NCBI GenBank assembly: GCA_018266455.1 | Contig: JAFEAJ010000027.1 | Span: forward strand, 1 to 53,186 | Origin: Bacteroidota bacterium | Lineage (GTDB): Bacteria > Bacteroidota > Bacteroidia > Chitinophagales > Chitinophagaceae | Direction of reading: 5' to 3' | DNA: 53,186 bases | In this document: positions 1 through 7,543 of the stretch, piece after piece | Numbering within the stretch: the stretch's first letter is position 1 | Layout: each line of letters starts with the position of its first letter | Notes under the pieces: generated by a model | Seen by the model: only the letters and a program-made list of their open reading frames with translations | Databases searched by the model: none | Told to the model about the DNA's origin: nothing | Position numbers and translations under genes: made by a program

Positions 1-1200
1 CCCACCCAAAAAAGAGTAATGCGGGATTTGCCCCCGTCAAAAATTGCAGAACTGTTGAACACTTTGCCCCCTGACGACAGGACTGATTTCTTCGAAGGCA
101 TCCCCAGCAGCATCGTTCGCGAATTGATAAAATTGCTCACACCTGATGAGCGAAAAATCACACTGTCGCTTTTCGGCTACCCCGAAAACAGCGTAGGAAG
201 GTTAATGACCCCTGATTATGTATATGTCTTCGAGAACAATACAGTTGCCGAAGTGCTTGAAACAATCAGAAAAGTCGGCAAGAACAGCGAAACCATTGAC
301 GTGATTTATGTGATCAATGAAAAGGGCGAGCTGCTCGATGACATCCGGATACGTGAATTTATATTGAGCCATCCCTCAAAAAAAGTGAGCGACCTGATGG
401 ATGAAAGAAGGGTGATAGCGCTGAACGCTTACGATGACCAGGAAAAAGCTTACCAGGCATTTAAGATGAATAACCGTGTGGCATTGCCCGTTGTGAGCAA
501 TAGCAACAAGCTATTGGGCATTGTAACCATTGATGATGTGCTTTGGGTGGCAAGCGAAGAATTCAGTGAAGATATCCAGAAAATCGGTGGCACCGAGGCT
601 TTAGATGAGCCTTACCTGGAAATTCCCTTTTTCAAGCTCATAAAAAAAAGAATTGGTTGGCTCGTTATCTTATTTTTAAGTGAAATGCTCACAGCTACAG
701 CTATGGCCTATTTTTCAGATGAAATAGCAAAAGCTGTGGTGCTCTCAATTTTTGTACCACTCATCATGTCCAGCGGTGGCAATAGCGGATCGCAGGCATC
801 TACTTTAATCATTCAGGCAATGGCAGTCGGCGAAGTAACCATTGCCGATTGGTGGAGGGTAATAAGGCGAGAAATTTTGTCAGGCCTTACCCTTGGCAGC
901 ATTCTTGGTTGCATCGGCTTCATCAGGATTTTTTTATGGCATTTGCTGATGCAGCACCACATCATCGGAGATCTTTATGGCCAACATTGGATGCTGATTG
1001 GCTTAACTGTTGGCTTTTCGCTTATTGGCGTGGTGCTTTGGGGCACACTGAGCGGCTCTATGCTCCCAATCGTTTTAAAGAAGCTTGGCGCAGACCCTGC
1101 TGTTTCTTCTGCGCCATTTGTTGCTACCCTGGTTGACGTTACAGGCCTGGTGATTTATTTCTCAGTTGCCTTTATTTTTATGCAGGGAGTTTTACTATAA
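1..1200 (+). CDS. mgtE: Magnesium transporter MgtE (5' end cut by window edge)
   Basis: MgtE-family inner-membrane Mg2+ channel. The frame is open from base 1 through an internal ATG at 19, and the family is usually about 450 residues with a longer cytosolic N domain, so the true start lies left of the window. Visible in order: the end of the helical N domain (LLTPDERKI, then the GRLMTPDYV segment), two CBS domains over about residues 65-185 of the visible part (ending GIVTIDDVLWVASEE), the EALDEPYLE linker helix, and about five membrane helices. The conserved pore segment MSSGGNSGSQAS is present. In the family, the N and CBS domains sense cytosolic Mg2+ and close the pore. It stands alone, followed by 584 bp without a gene. 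Confidence 0.95.
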   Translation, partial: PTQKRVMRDLPPSKIAELLNTLPPDDRTDFFEGIPSSIVRELIKLLTPDERKITLSLFGYPENSVGRLMTPDYVYVFENNTVAEVLETIRKVGKNSETIDVIYVINEKGELLDDIRIREFILSHPSKKVSDLMDERRVIALNAYDDQEKAYQAFKMNNRVALPVVSNSNKLLGIVTIDDVLWVASEEFSEDIQKIGGTEALDEPYLEIPFFKLIKKRIGWLVILFLSEMLTATAMAYFSDEIAKAVVLSIFVPLIMSSGGNSGSQASTLIIQAMAVGEVTIADWWRVIRREILSGLTLGSILGCIGFIRIFLWHLLMQHHIIGDLYGQHWMLIGLTVGFSLIGVVLWGTLSGSMLPIVLKKLGADPAVSSAPFVATLVDVTGLVIYFSVAFIFMQGVLL

Positions 1201-1784
1201 AGTTTTATTGATGCAGCAACAACAAAATCGAACCATTTAGAAAAGCATCCATTCATCTATTATACCATTTTTAAAAGTGGCAAACAGCCAAAAAAAATAC
1301 TTGTATTCCAAACTTAGCCTTTATGTGCAGTTGTTTCACCATATAGCTAATGCAGGATTGATGGGGATATGTTTTCATAGTTAGGCATACACGATGACAT
1401 GTGCGAGCCATTTGAACGGTGATGTGTTCACGAAGCATTAAAGAAGCAGCTGGGCATTTGTTTTTAGCTCGCGTTATTTCCTGTCTCCCCCTGAAAAAAG
1501 GGATTGGATATCAGGTGTTCTTCCTCAGCAAATGTATGCCTGCAAAGAGTTTCGAAATTAATAAATACCTGTTAGGCATCATAAAAATCATAAAACATGG
1601 TTTGTGCCGGCCTGTAATACGATCTAATTTTGCTTCGTTATTACAATAATGTCCAAGAATCGCAAATCAGCACAATCGATTCTACTCTTTATCTTACTAT
1701 TGCTTCCACACATTGCTCGCCTTCAACATTTGCCTGCCGGAAAATTAGTTTAACAATTTTATTAAACATTAAAATGTCAACACC
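1201..1784. other. Gene-free stretch between mgtE and a small secreted protein
   Basis: 584 bp without a convincing gene. One 76-codon open frame (1419-1649, plus) has a composition unlike neighbouring proteins and no recognisable domain, so I do not call it. The right part carries a good Bacteroidota-type promoter (listed separately), giving the next gene a leader of about 145 nt. I see no clear terminator for mgtE. Confidence 0.6.
1601..1632 (+). promoter_or_regulatory. Bacteroidota-type promoter for the small secreted protein
   Basis: TTTG at 1601-1604 and TAATTTTG at 1625-1632 match the Bacteroidota -33 TTTG and -7 TAnnTTTG boxes, with a 20-base spacer. Transcription would start near 1639, leaving a long leader of about 145 nt before the ATG at 1785. 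Confidence 0.55.
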
Positions 1785-2231
1785 ATGAAATCAACAACAA
1801 AAAACAGTTTCCTTGTTTTGAAAACCATTGCCGTGGCAGCAACAACCACAGTATTAATTGCAGGTAACCCAGTCAGCGTTTTTGCAAACAACAATCCTGC
1901 AAAAAGCGAGATTGTAAATAACAGCCCGGAAGCAATTTTAAACGTTCAATATGTTGGTGCAGATGAGCGCATGTATGCATTCAAAGTCGAGTTCGAAAAC
2001 CCAACAGCCGGGCAATTCACTTTAATTGTTAAGAATGACGAAGGCGATGTTGTTTACAGCAAAGAATTCAGCGATGCCCATTTTGAAAAAACCATCAAAT
2101 TGATGAAAGAAGGCCCAGACATGGAAAACATCAGGCCTACTATCGCCATCATTGCAGGCAATAAACTTTTCCAGCGCAGTTTCGCAGTAGAAACAAATGT
2201 GGTAAAGCGCATATCGGTAACGAAACCATAA
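1785..2231 (+). CDS. Small secreted protein of unknown function
   Basis: 148 residues that I do not assign to a named family. Residues 1-35 form a signal peptide: a lysine-containing start, a hydrophobic core (AVAATTTVLIAG) and a likely cleavage after VFA. The remainder (YAFKVEFENPTAGQFTLIVK, then GDVVYSKEFSDAHFEKTIKL) has the alternating pattern of a small all-beta domain, resembling secreted Bacteroidota proteins that describe extension or strain of a beta-sandwich. It has its own promoter candidate at 1601-1632 and is followed within 40 bp by a strong hairpin terminator, so it is probably monocistronic. A periplasmic or outer-surface location is inferred from the signal peptide alone. Confidence 0.8.
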   Translation: MKSTTKNSFLVLKTIAVAATTTVLIAGNPVSVFANNNPAKSEIVNNSPEAILNVQYVGADERMYAFKVEFENPTAGQFTLIVKNDEGDVVYSKEFSDAHFEKTIKLMKEGPDMENIRPTIAIIAGNKLFQRSFAVETNVVKRISVTKP

Positions 2232-2266
2232 TCATAATTTCAGGAATAACGAATGTTTATGCTTCC

Positions 2267-2292
2267 AAAGCCCCGGAAATGACCGGGGCTTT
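2267..2292 (+). terminator. Intrinsic terminator hairpin
   Basis: Perfect 10-bp stem AAAGCCCCGG / CCGGGGCTTT with the 6-base loop AAATGA. It lies 35 bp after the stop codon of the small secreted protein. The T run after it is short and mixed with A. Confidence 0.8.
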
Positions 2293-2378
2293 ATATTAAC
2301 TTCTTATTGACCAGCAACTTCTTGAAAATATCAGGCAATCAGTAAATTGCAGTTATTCTTTATTTTCAAGCCCCGCTT

Positions 2379-3497
2379 ATGAAGTTTTTTTTTCTACTGC
2401 CAGCTTTGTTCTTTGCCAATAAAAATTTTTCTCAGGAATACTATCTGTTCATAGGCACCTACACAAACGGGCCCAGCCTTGGCATTTACGTTTATAATTT
2501 TAATGCAGCCAACAATAGCTTCCAACCGGTCGATTCCATTGCTTCAAAAAACCCTTCTTACATGGCCATTTCGCCAGATGGGAAATATGTTTATGCAGTT
2601 AATGAAAATGGAGCGGACAAACCTGGTGAAGTAAGCGCTTATACGTTCGACAAATCAACTGGCAAAATCAGCTTCCTTAACAAACAACAAAGCGGCGGAA
2701 CTGACCCCTGCTACCTCTCTGAAAACAAAAACAGCAAGTGGCTGATGGTAGCCAACTACAGTAGCGGGACCATCTCGGCCATACCTGTTAATATTGATGG
2801 TTCAATTGGATCTATTGCAGAAATTATTCAACATGTTGGAAAAAGCATCGACCCTGAAAGACAGGAAAAAGCGCATGCCCATTCAGCTATTTTCTCCCCA
2901 GACGAACATTACCTGCTTTGTGCAGACCTGGGTATGGACAAAGAAACAGTTTACAAATTCGATCCGAATAACCCCGGTCGGCCACTAACCGGCGCAAAAG
3001 ATTCTTCGGTAGACGTTACCCCAGGCTCAGGGCCAAGACATATAGCCTTTTCTCCAGGGAAACCAAACGTTTACCTTATTGAAGAACTTTCAGGAACGAT
3101 CGATGCATTTCATTTTATCAATGGGTCATTAAAGCAATTCCAGCGCATCAGCGCACTTCCTGAAAATTTCCAGGGCCAGGCGGGAAGTGCCGATATCCAT
3201 ATTACACCCAACGGGAGATTTTTATATGCCTCCAATCGTGGAGATGCCAACAACATTGCCATCTTTTCAATCGATCCAAAAAACAGCAAATTAAAATTAA
3301 AAGGATTCCAGGATGTGCTTGGCAAACACCCGCGCAATTTTGTTATTGACCCGACAGGTCATTTTTTGCTGGTCGCCAACCGCGACACTGACAATATTGT
3401 CATCTTCAGCATTGACCAGAAAACAGGATTATTAACAGATACTGGAAAACAATTGCTCATCTCCAATCCTGTGTGCCTGAAATTGCTGAAAAAATAA
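2379..3497 (+). CDS. Secreted lactonase-family beta-propeller (6-phosphogluconolactonase-like)
   Basis: 372 residues. A signal peptide (residues 1-18, ending NFS) precedes a seven-bladed propeller of the Pgl/lactonase family (PF10282). Family signatures: YLFIGTYTNGPSLGIYVYNF near the start, repeated blade ends such as NPSYMAISPDGKYVYAVNE, GSGPRHIAFSPGKPNVYLIEE and HPRNFVIDPTGHFLLVANRD. Cytosolic homologues hydrolyse 6-phosphogluconolactone. A secreted Bacteroidota copy more likely acts on another lactone or sugar acid, so the substrate is unknown. The start is supported by the signal peptide directly after the ATG. The gene is alone, with a terminator upstream of it. Confidence 0.88.
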   Translation: MKFFFLLPALFFANKNFSQEYYLFIGTYTNGPSLGIYVYNFNAANNSFQPVDSIASKNPSYMAISPDGKYVYAVNENGADKPGEVSAYTFDKSTGKISFLNKQQSGGTDPCYLSENKNSKWLMVANYSSGTISAIPVNIDGSIGSIAEIIQHVGKSIDPERQEKAHAHSAIFSPDEHYLLCADLGMDKETVYKFDPNNPGRPLTGAKDSSVDVTPGSGPRHIAFSPGKPNVYLIEELSGTIDAFHFINGSLKQFQRISALPENFQGQAGSADIHITPNGRFLYASNRGDANNIAIFSIDPKNSKLKLKGFQDVLGKHPRNFVIDPTGHFLLVANRDTDNIVIFSIDQKTGLLTDTGKQLLISNPVCLKLLKK

Positions 3498-3586
3498 AGC
3501 ACAGCCAGGTTCAATCAGCCGGCTATGCTATTGTGCTTTGATATTTAAACCCAATTGTTCGAAGAAACATTCAAACATATATTTCT

Positions 3587-6025
3587 GTGAGGGCCTATAA
3601 ATGCATCGCAATTTTTCCCGGAACAGCAACGCTTGCTGCCATATTATTTTCAGCAAGTTTTTTTTCAGGGACCAATGGATTATATGCACAAAAAAAACCT
3701 TCAGTAAGAAAAGAGCTGAAACGAAGGCATAACAAATTTGAAGAAAGGAGGAGCCAGGATTCCGTATGGGAAAAAGATTTAAAAATCACAGATACCACAT
3801 CAGCAAAAGTAATCAGCAAAATCGAAGACATTAACAATACCCTGAGCGATTTTAATGATGTTGTTGAAAATGGCTATGACTCAAGCGACATTACCGAGGG
3901 CCTTCCGGGTTATGAAAGCAGGATAAAGTTTTTCCAGGTCAGTTTATCCAATGCAGGCAATAACCTCAACTTAAGCAGGATATACGCTATGCAGAATTCG
4001 CTTGCAGATATGAAAGACGACCTGCAGGCCTGGCAACAATCATTGATTGCCTATTATACCGAACTGGTAGGCATGAACGCTCAGATGCGTTCAGTGCTTG
4101 CCGATTCATCTATCCAGTCCATGCCAAATGATAGCGTCTTGAGGCAGCTTTATCTGCGTCAGATCAATGAACTCAAAAAGAGAACCCATGGGACTGACAC
4201 CATGATGAAAAAAAATTTAGTGAAGATAGATATGCTTCAAAGCAAAGTATCAAATGATTATTTAGCAGTAGCCGCATTGCAAAAACAAATTAAAGGGCTC
4301 GTTAAAACGTACAGGATAAAAGCATTCAGCAATGAAGCGGGCTATCTTTGGAATGGCCCATCAACGGACACCACAAAAAGATCATTAAACGACGCTTTGC
4401 AAATATCTTTAAAAAGAGGCAGCAGGGTACTGAACAATTACCTGGCGCAAAACTGGGACAAATATATTTTTAACCTCCCGGTATTCCTGGTGTTCTTCTT
4501 GTGGACATTCATCAACATCCAAAAAATCAAAAAAACAAATCCGGCTTTTTTAAATACACTAAAATATATCCAGCAGGTCCCTTTTCTTGCTTCACTGGTA
4601 ATCATGCTCATCATCGCCCCTTACCTGGAACTGCAACATCCGCCTGCCGTTTATATCATCATGCTGCAATTATCCTTAAATAGCATAGTGACCATATTGC
4701 TGGCCCAAAAATGGCCGCGCAAATTGTTTTTTTACTGGCTTTTGTTTTTTGCATTATTTATTTTCTTTGCGGCAAAAAGCCTGCTGATAAGCTCCACTTA
4801 TTCATTAAGGACAGTCTCATTTTTTGTTACGGTCGCATCTGTTTTTTTAGGGCAGTCATTTATAAAACAAACAAAACGTTACCGGCAATTTTTTCCCCGT
4901 TATTTCAGCCTGGTTATCTGGATTTACATATTGCTGAATGCCCTTTCTGCAGGGTTCAATCTTTTTGGAAGAACTACATTGGCCCATATTAGCGAAACTA
5001 CTGCCATATTAAGCTACATCGAAGCCATCGGGCTGGTTATATTCATACAGGCTTTTCTTGATGCGGTAAAGCTGCAACTGGAAGCAGATAAAAAATCAAC
5101 TCGTTTCACTGCTTATCTTGATTACCAGAACGTAGCTCTCCGGCTGCGAAGGCTGCTTACTGTGGTCGCAGCAATATCCTGGTTCATCAGCCTGGCGCAG
5201 AACCTGAATGTATTCGATGCCGTTTACGACTATATTGCTGACCTTATGGGCACAGAAAGAACTGTCGGGAACACCTCATTCAGCATTGGCAGCATCGTCA
5301 TTTTCTTTTTCGTGATCTGGATAGCCAACTTCTTTCAAAAATATATTGGATATTTTTTTGGGGACACAGGCAACGAAGATGTAGTGTCGGAGAAAAAAAC
5401 AAAACTGGGCACTTCTATCTTGCTCATACGGTTGTTGATATTAACTGCCGGTTTCTTCCTGGGCATACTTGCTTCAGGTATACCCATTGATAAAGTAACC
5501 ATCGTCATCGGCGCCCTTGGTGTGGGCATTGGGCTCGGCTTGCAGAGCATTGTTAACAATCTTGTCTCCGGAGTTATTCTTGCCATTGAAAGGCCGATAC
5601 AGGTCGGCGATATTATCGATATTGGCGGCAACACCGGCAGAGTGAAAGAAATCGGCCTCCGTTCCAGCCGTATGGTAACTCCCGATGGTGCAGAGGTAAT
5701 CATTCCTAATGGGGACATGTTGTCTCAGAAGTTGACCAACTGGACGCTCAACAACACGCACATGAGAATTGAGCTTAACTTTAAGCTGCAAGACAATGCT
5801 AATGTCTCAAAAGCAAAAGAAATCATTACAAAAATATTTTTAGCAGAGCCGGAAGTATTAAAAAGCCCCGAACCTCAATTCCTCATTAAGAACATGAGCC
5901 AGGCCGGGGCCGAGCTGCAACTATTCTTTTGGGCTGAGGACATCAACAACGGCGCCCAGCTAAAAAGCGACATCACACAGAAAATCTTCGATGATTTTGC
6001 CAGCCAAAACATTAATGTAGGTTAA
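3587..6025 (+). CDS. Large MscS-family mechanosensitive channel
   Basis: 812 residues, much longer than E. coli MscS (286). Start is GTG at 3587, chosen because a signal-type hydrophobic segment (about residues 12-33) follows. Then come a periplasmic, coiled-coil-rich domain (to about residue 285) and roughly ten hydrophobic segments. The MscS core begins near residue 633 with the glycine/alanine-rich pore helix (VIGALGVGIGLGLQSIVNN), then the beta domain (ERPIQVGDIIDIGGNTGRV) and the PDGAEVIIPNGDML segment. The layout resembles MscK/MscM-type channels that release solutes on hypoosmotic shock. The C-terminus stops at NINVG, slightly short of the usual end. In frame after the stop the sequence reads EIP, which resembles the tail motif of many MscS proteins. 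Confidence 0.9.
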   Translation: MRAYKCIAIFPGTATLAAILFSASFFSGTNGLYAQKKPSVRKELKRRHNKFEERRSQDSVWEKDLKITDTTSAKVISKIEDINNTLSDFNDVVENGYDSSDITEGLPGYESRIKFFQVSLSNAGNNLNLSRIYAMQNSLADMKDDLQAWQQSLIAYYTELVGMNAQMRSVLADSSIQSMPNDSVLRQLYLRQINELKKRTHGTDTMMKKNLVKIDMLQSKVSNDYLAVAALQKQIKGLVKTYRIKAFSNEAGYLWNGPSTDTTKRSLNDALQISLKRGSRVLNNYLAQNWDKYIFNLPVFLVFFLWTFINIQKIKKTNPAFLNTLKYIQQVPFLASLVIMLIIAPYLELQHPPAVYIIMLQLSLNSIVTILLAQKWPRKLFFYWLLFFALFIFFAAKSLLISSTYSLRTVSFFVTVASVFLGQSFIKQTKRYRQFFPRYFSLVIWIYILLNALSAGFNLFGRTTLAHISETTAILSYIEAIGLVIFIQAFLDAVKLQLEADKKSTRFTAYLDYQNVALRLRRLLTVVAAISWFISLAQNLNVFDAVYDYIADLMGTERTVGNTSFSIGSIVIFFFVIWIANFFQKYIGYFFGDTGNEDVVSEKKTKLGTSILLIRLLILTAGFFLGILASGIPIDKVTIVIGALGVGIGLGLQSIVNNLVSGVILAIERPIQVGDIIDIGGNTGRVKEIGLRSSRMVTPDGAEVIIPNGDMLSQKLTNWTLNNTHMRIELNFKLQDNANVSKAKEIITKIFLAEPEVLKSPEPQFLIKNMSQAGAELQLFFWAEDINNGAQLKSDITQKIFDDFASQNINVG

Positions 6026-6108
6026 GAAATTCCCATAAAGGCCCCCTATATTTTGTAGCCCTGAACAATTGTATTAAATTTGATGTCTAAACATTAAATA
6101 TTAACAAC

Positions 6109-6645
6109 ATGGCAAAAATAAAATGGTCCCTCGACCCTGCCCATTCAGAGGTTACATTCAAGATAAAACATTTAATGATCAGTAATGTAACGGGACAGTT
6201 CACTAAATTTGACGTAAGCGCTGAAACGGAAGATGAGGACTTTACCACCGCAAAAGTCAGTTTTACAGCTGATATCAATTCCATCACAACCAGCAACGAA
6301 CAGCGCGACGGGCATTTAAAAAGCGATGACTTTTTTAATGCAGAGAAATTCCCGCAGCTTAAATTTACTGCTGCCAGGTACGAAAATGTTGATGGAGACG
6401 GCTCGTATGAATTGTATGGAGATTTAACAATCCGCGACATCACCAAGAGGATAAAGCTGGATGTTGAATTCGGCGGGATTGTAAAAGATCCGTGGGGCAA
6501 CACTCGTGCAGGCTTTAGCATCACAGGCAAAATCAACCGCAAAGAATTTGGGCTTTTATGGAATGGGGTAACGGAAACCGGTGGCATCGTAGTAAGTGAT
6601 GAAGTGCGTATCCATGCAGGCATTGAGCTTGTTAAACAGGCGTAA
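6109..6645 (+). CDS. YceI-family lipid-binding protein, cytosolic type
   Basis: 178 residues covering one complete YceI domain (PF04264): WSLDPAHSEVTFKIKHLMIS at the start, the DGHLKSDDFFNAEKFPQLKF core, and FGLLWNGVTETGGIVVSDEV near the end. The family forms a lipocalin-like barrel that binds long-chain isoprenoids or similar lipids. There is no signal peptide, unlike E. coli YceI, so this copy probably acts in the cytoplasm. A near-match to the -7 box, TATATTTTG at 6047-6055, lies about 50 bp upstream. A T-tailed hairpin follows, so it is probably a single-gene unit. Confidence 0.9.
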   Translation: MAKIKWSLDPAHSEVTFKIKHLMISNVTGQFTKFDVSAETEDEDFTTAKVSFTADINSITTSNEQRDGHLKSDDFFNAEKFPQLKFTAARYENVDGDGSYELYGDLTIRDITKRIKLDVEFGGIVKDPWGNTRAGFSITGKINRKEFGLLWNGVTETGGIVVSDEVRIHAGIELVKQA

Positions 6646-6668
6646 AGATCATAGATATAAATATGATA

Positions 6669-6698
6669 AAAAGGAACGGGCAACTGTTCCTTTTTTTT
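6669..6698 (+). terminator. Intrinsic terminator after yceI
   Basis: Stem AAGGAAC (6671-6677) / GTTCCTT (6686-6692), 8-base loop, followed directly by a run of eight T. The A run before it would allow use in both directions. Confidence 0.8.
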
Positions 6699-6739
6699 AT
6701 ACTGTCATTAAATTATTCATTCAAGTTTGCAAATATCCT

Positions 6740-6747
6740 TATATTTG
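6740..6747 (+). promoter_or_regulatory. -7 promoter element for the cytochrome c gene
   Basis: TATATTTG matches TAnnTTTG exactly. No TTTG lies at the ideal distance upstream (one is at 6726-6729, too close). Transcription would start near 6754, about 68 nt before the ATG at 6822. This supports the short form of the cytochrome gene. Confidence 0.4.
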
Positions 6748-6821
6748 ACCAGGTAAGGATACACTTATCCTCTCTATGTAACATTTCCCTTTTGTTTATT
6801 TTTTATTTAAAATACACCAAC

Positions 6822-7436
6822 ATGAAAAAGCATTTCTTCATTTTCGCAATAACGCTTGGCGGGATCGCATTCCTGCAATTTGGGTGCGATAGCAACCAGG
6901 CTGCCCGGCAACCAACAGAACAGCCAAAAAAGGAAATGACAAAAGAAGAACAGGTCGTTCGTGGGAAATATCTTGTTACCGGAGGTGGTTGTGGCGACTG
7001 CCATAATCCAAAGTTGATGAGCCCGCAGGGGCCTGTTCCTGATACAACAAAATTGTTGTCGGGCCATCCTGCCGCCATTCCCATAATGCCCATTGACAAA
7101 AATGCGCTGAAGCCGGGCAACTGGGTCCTGTTCTCGCCAGACCTTACAATGGCAGTTGGCCCATGGGGCATCACCTATTCTGCAAACCTTACGCCAGATA
7201 CAGCCACAGGCCTCGGCGCATGGACCGCAGAACAATTCATCAAAACCATGCGAACCGGAAAGCACCTGGGCCAGGAAGGCGGCCGGGCCCTTTTGCCCCC
7301 CATGCCATGGCAAAACTTTGCAACCTTTACCGATGAAGACCTAAAAGCGATATTTGCTTACCTGCAGGCATTGCCCCCAATCAGCAATAAAGTTCCTCCA
7401 CCTGCATCTCCTGATGATGTAGCAAAGATGAAATAG
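6822..7436 (+). CDS. Membrane-anchored monohaem cytochrome c lipoprotein
   Basis: 204 residues from the ATG at 6822. The frame is open from 6663, but that stretch contains the promoter and a terminator, and only the ATG at 6822 gives a clean lipoprotein signal peptide (hydrophobic core, then the LQFGC lipobox with Cys near residue 21). One haem c site, CGDCH, sits near residue 60 after GKYLVTGGG. The LPPMPW segment offers the likely axial methionine, followed by the C-terminal helix FTDEDLKAIFAYLQALPPI. It resembles the class I cytochromes that accompany dehydrogenases and is probably periplasm-facing, carrying electrons to an oxidase. No partner dehydrogenase is adjacent. Confidence 0.88.
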   Translation: MKKHFFIFAITLGGIAFLQFGCDSNQAARQPTEQPKKEMTKEEQVVRGKYLVTGGGCGDCHNPKLMSPQGPVPDTTKLLSGHPAAIPIMPIDKNALKPGNWVLFSPDLTMAVGPWGITYSANLTPDTATGLGAWTAEQFIKTMRTGKHLGQEGGRALLPPMPWQNFATFTDEDLKAIFAYLQALPPISNKVPPPASPDDVAKMK

Positions 7437-7452
7437 AATTGTTAACATGAGC

Positions 7453-7507
7453 TATGGATCATAACCAGCCCATACAGTTCATTGAATTAATTCGGTTATG
7501 ATCCATA
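7453..7507. repeat. 14-bp perfect inverted repeat upstream of the ABC-F gene
   Basis: TATGGATCATAACC (7453-7466) and its exact complement GGTTATGATCCATA (7494-7507) flank a 27-base loop that contains the palindrome GAATTAATTC. A short direct repeat (CATAACT CATAACT) follows. There is no T run. It looks like a dispersed palindromic repeat rather than a terminator, though it could also end the cytochrome transcript. Confidence 0.6.
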
Positions 7508-7531
7508 ACTCATAACTCATCATCCAATTCT

Positions 7532-7539
7532 TATCTTTG
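7532..7539 (+). promoter_or_regulatory. -7 promoter element abutting the ABC-F start codon
   Basis: TATCTTTG, an exact TAnnTTTG match, ends only 4 bases before the ATG at 7544. If used, the transcript would be leaderless or nearly so. No good -33 TTTG is seen. Confidence 0.45.
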
Positions 7540-7543
7540 CAGC

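Noticed and set aside
1419..1649. 76-codon open frame in the gap after mgtE
   Set aside because: Composition and wording do not look coding, there is no domain, and it overlaps the promoter for the next gene.
6087..6683. 198-codon minus-strand open frame opposite yceI
   Set aside because: It mirrors the strongly supported YceI coding sequence and its serine/leucine-rich translation has no family match.
6663..6821. N-terminal extension of the cytochrome c frame
   Set aside because: It runs through a terminator hairpin and a promoter element; only the ATG at 6822 gives a lipoprotein signal.
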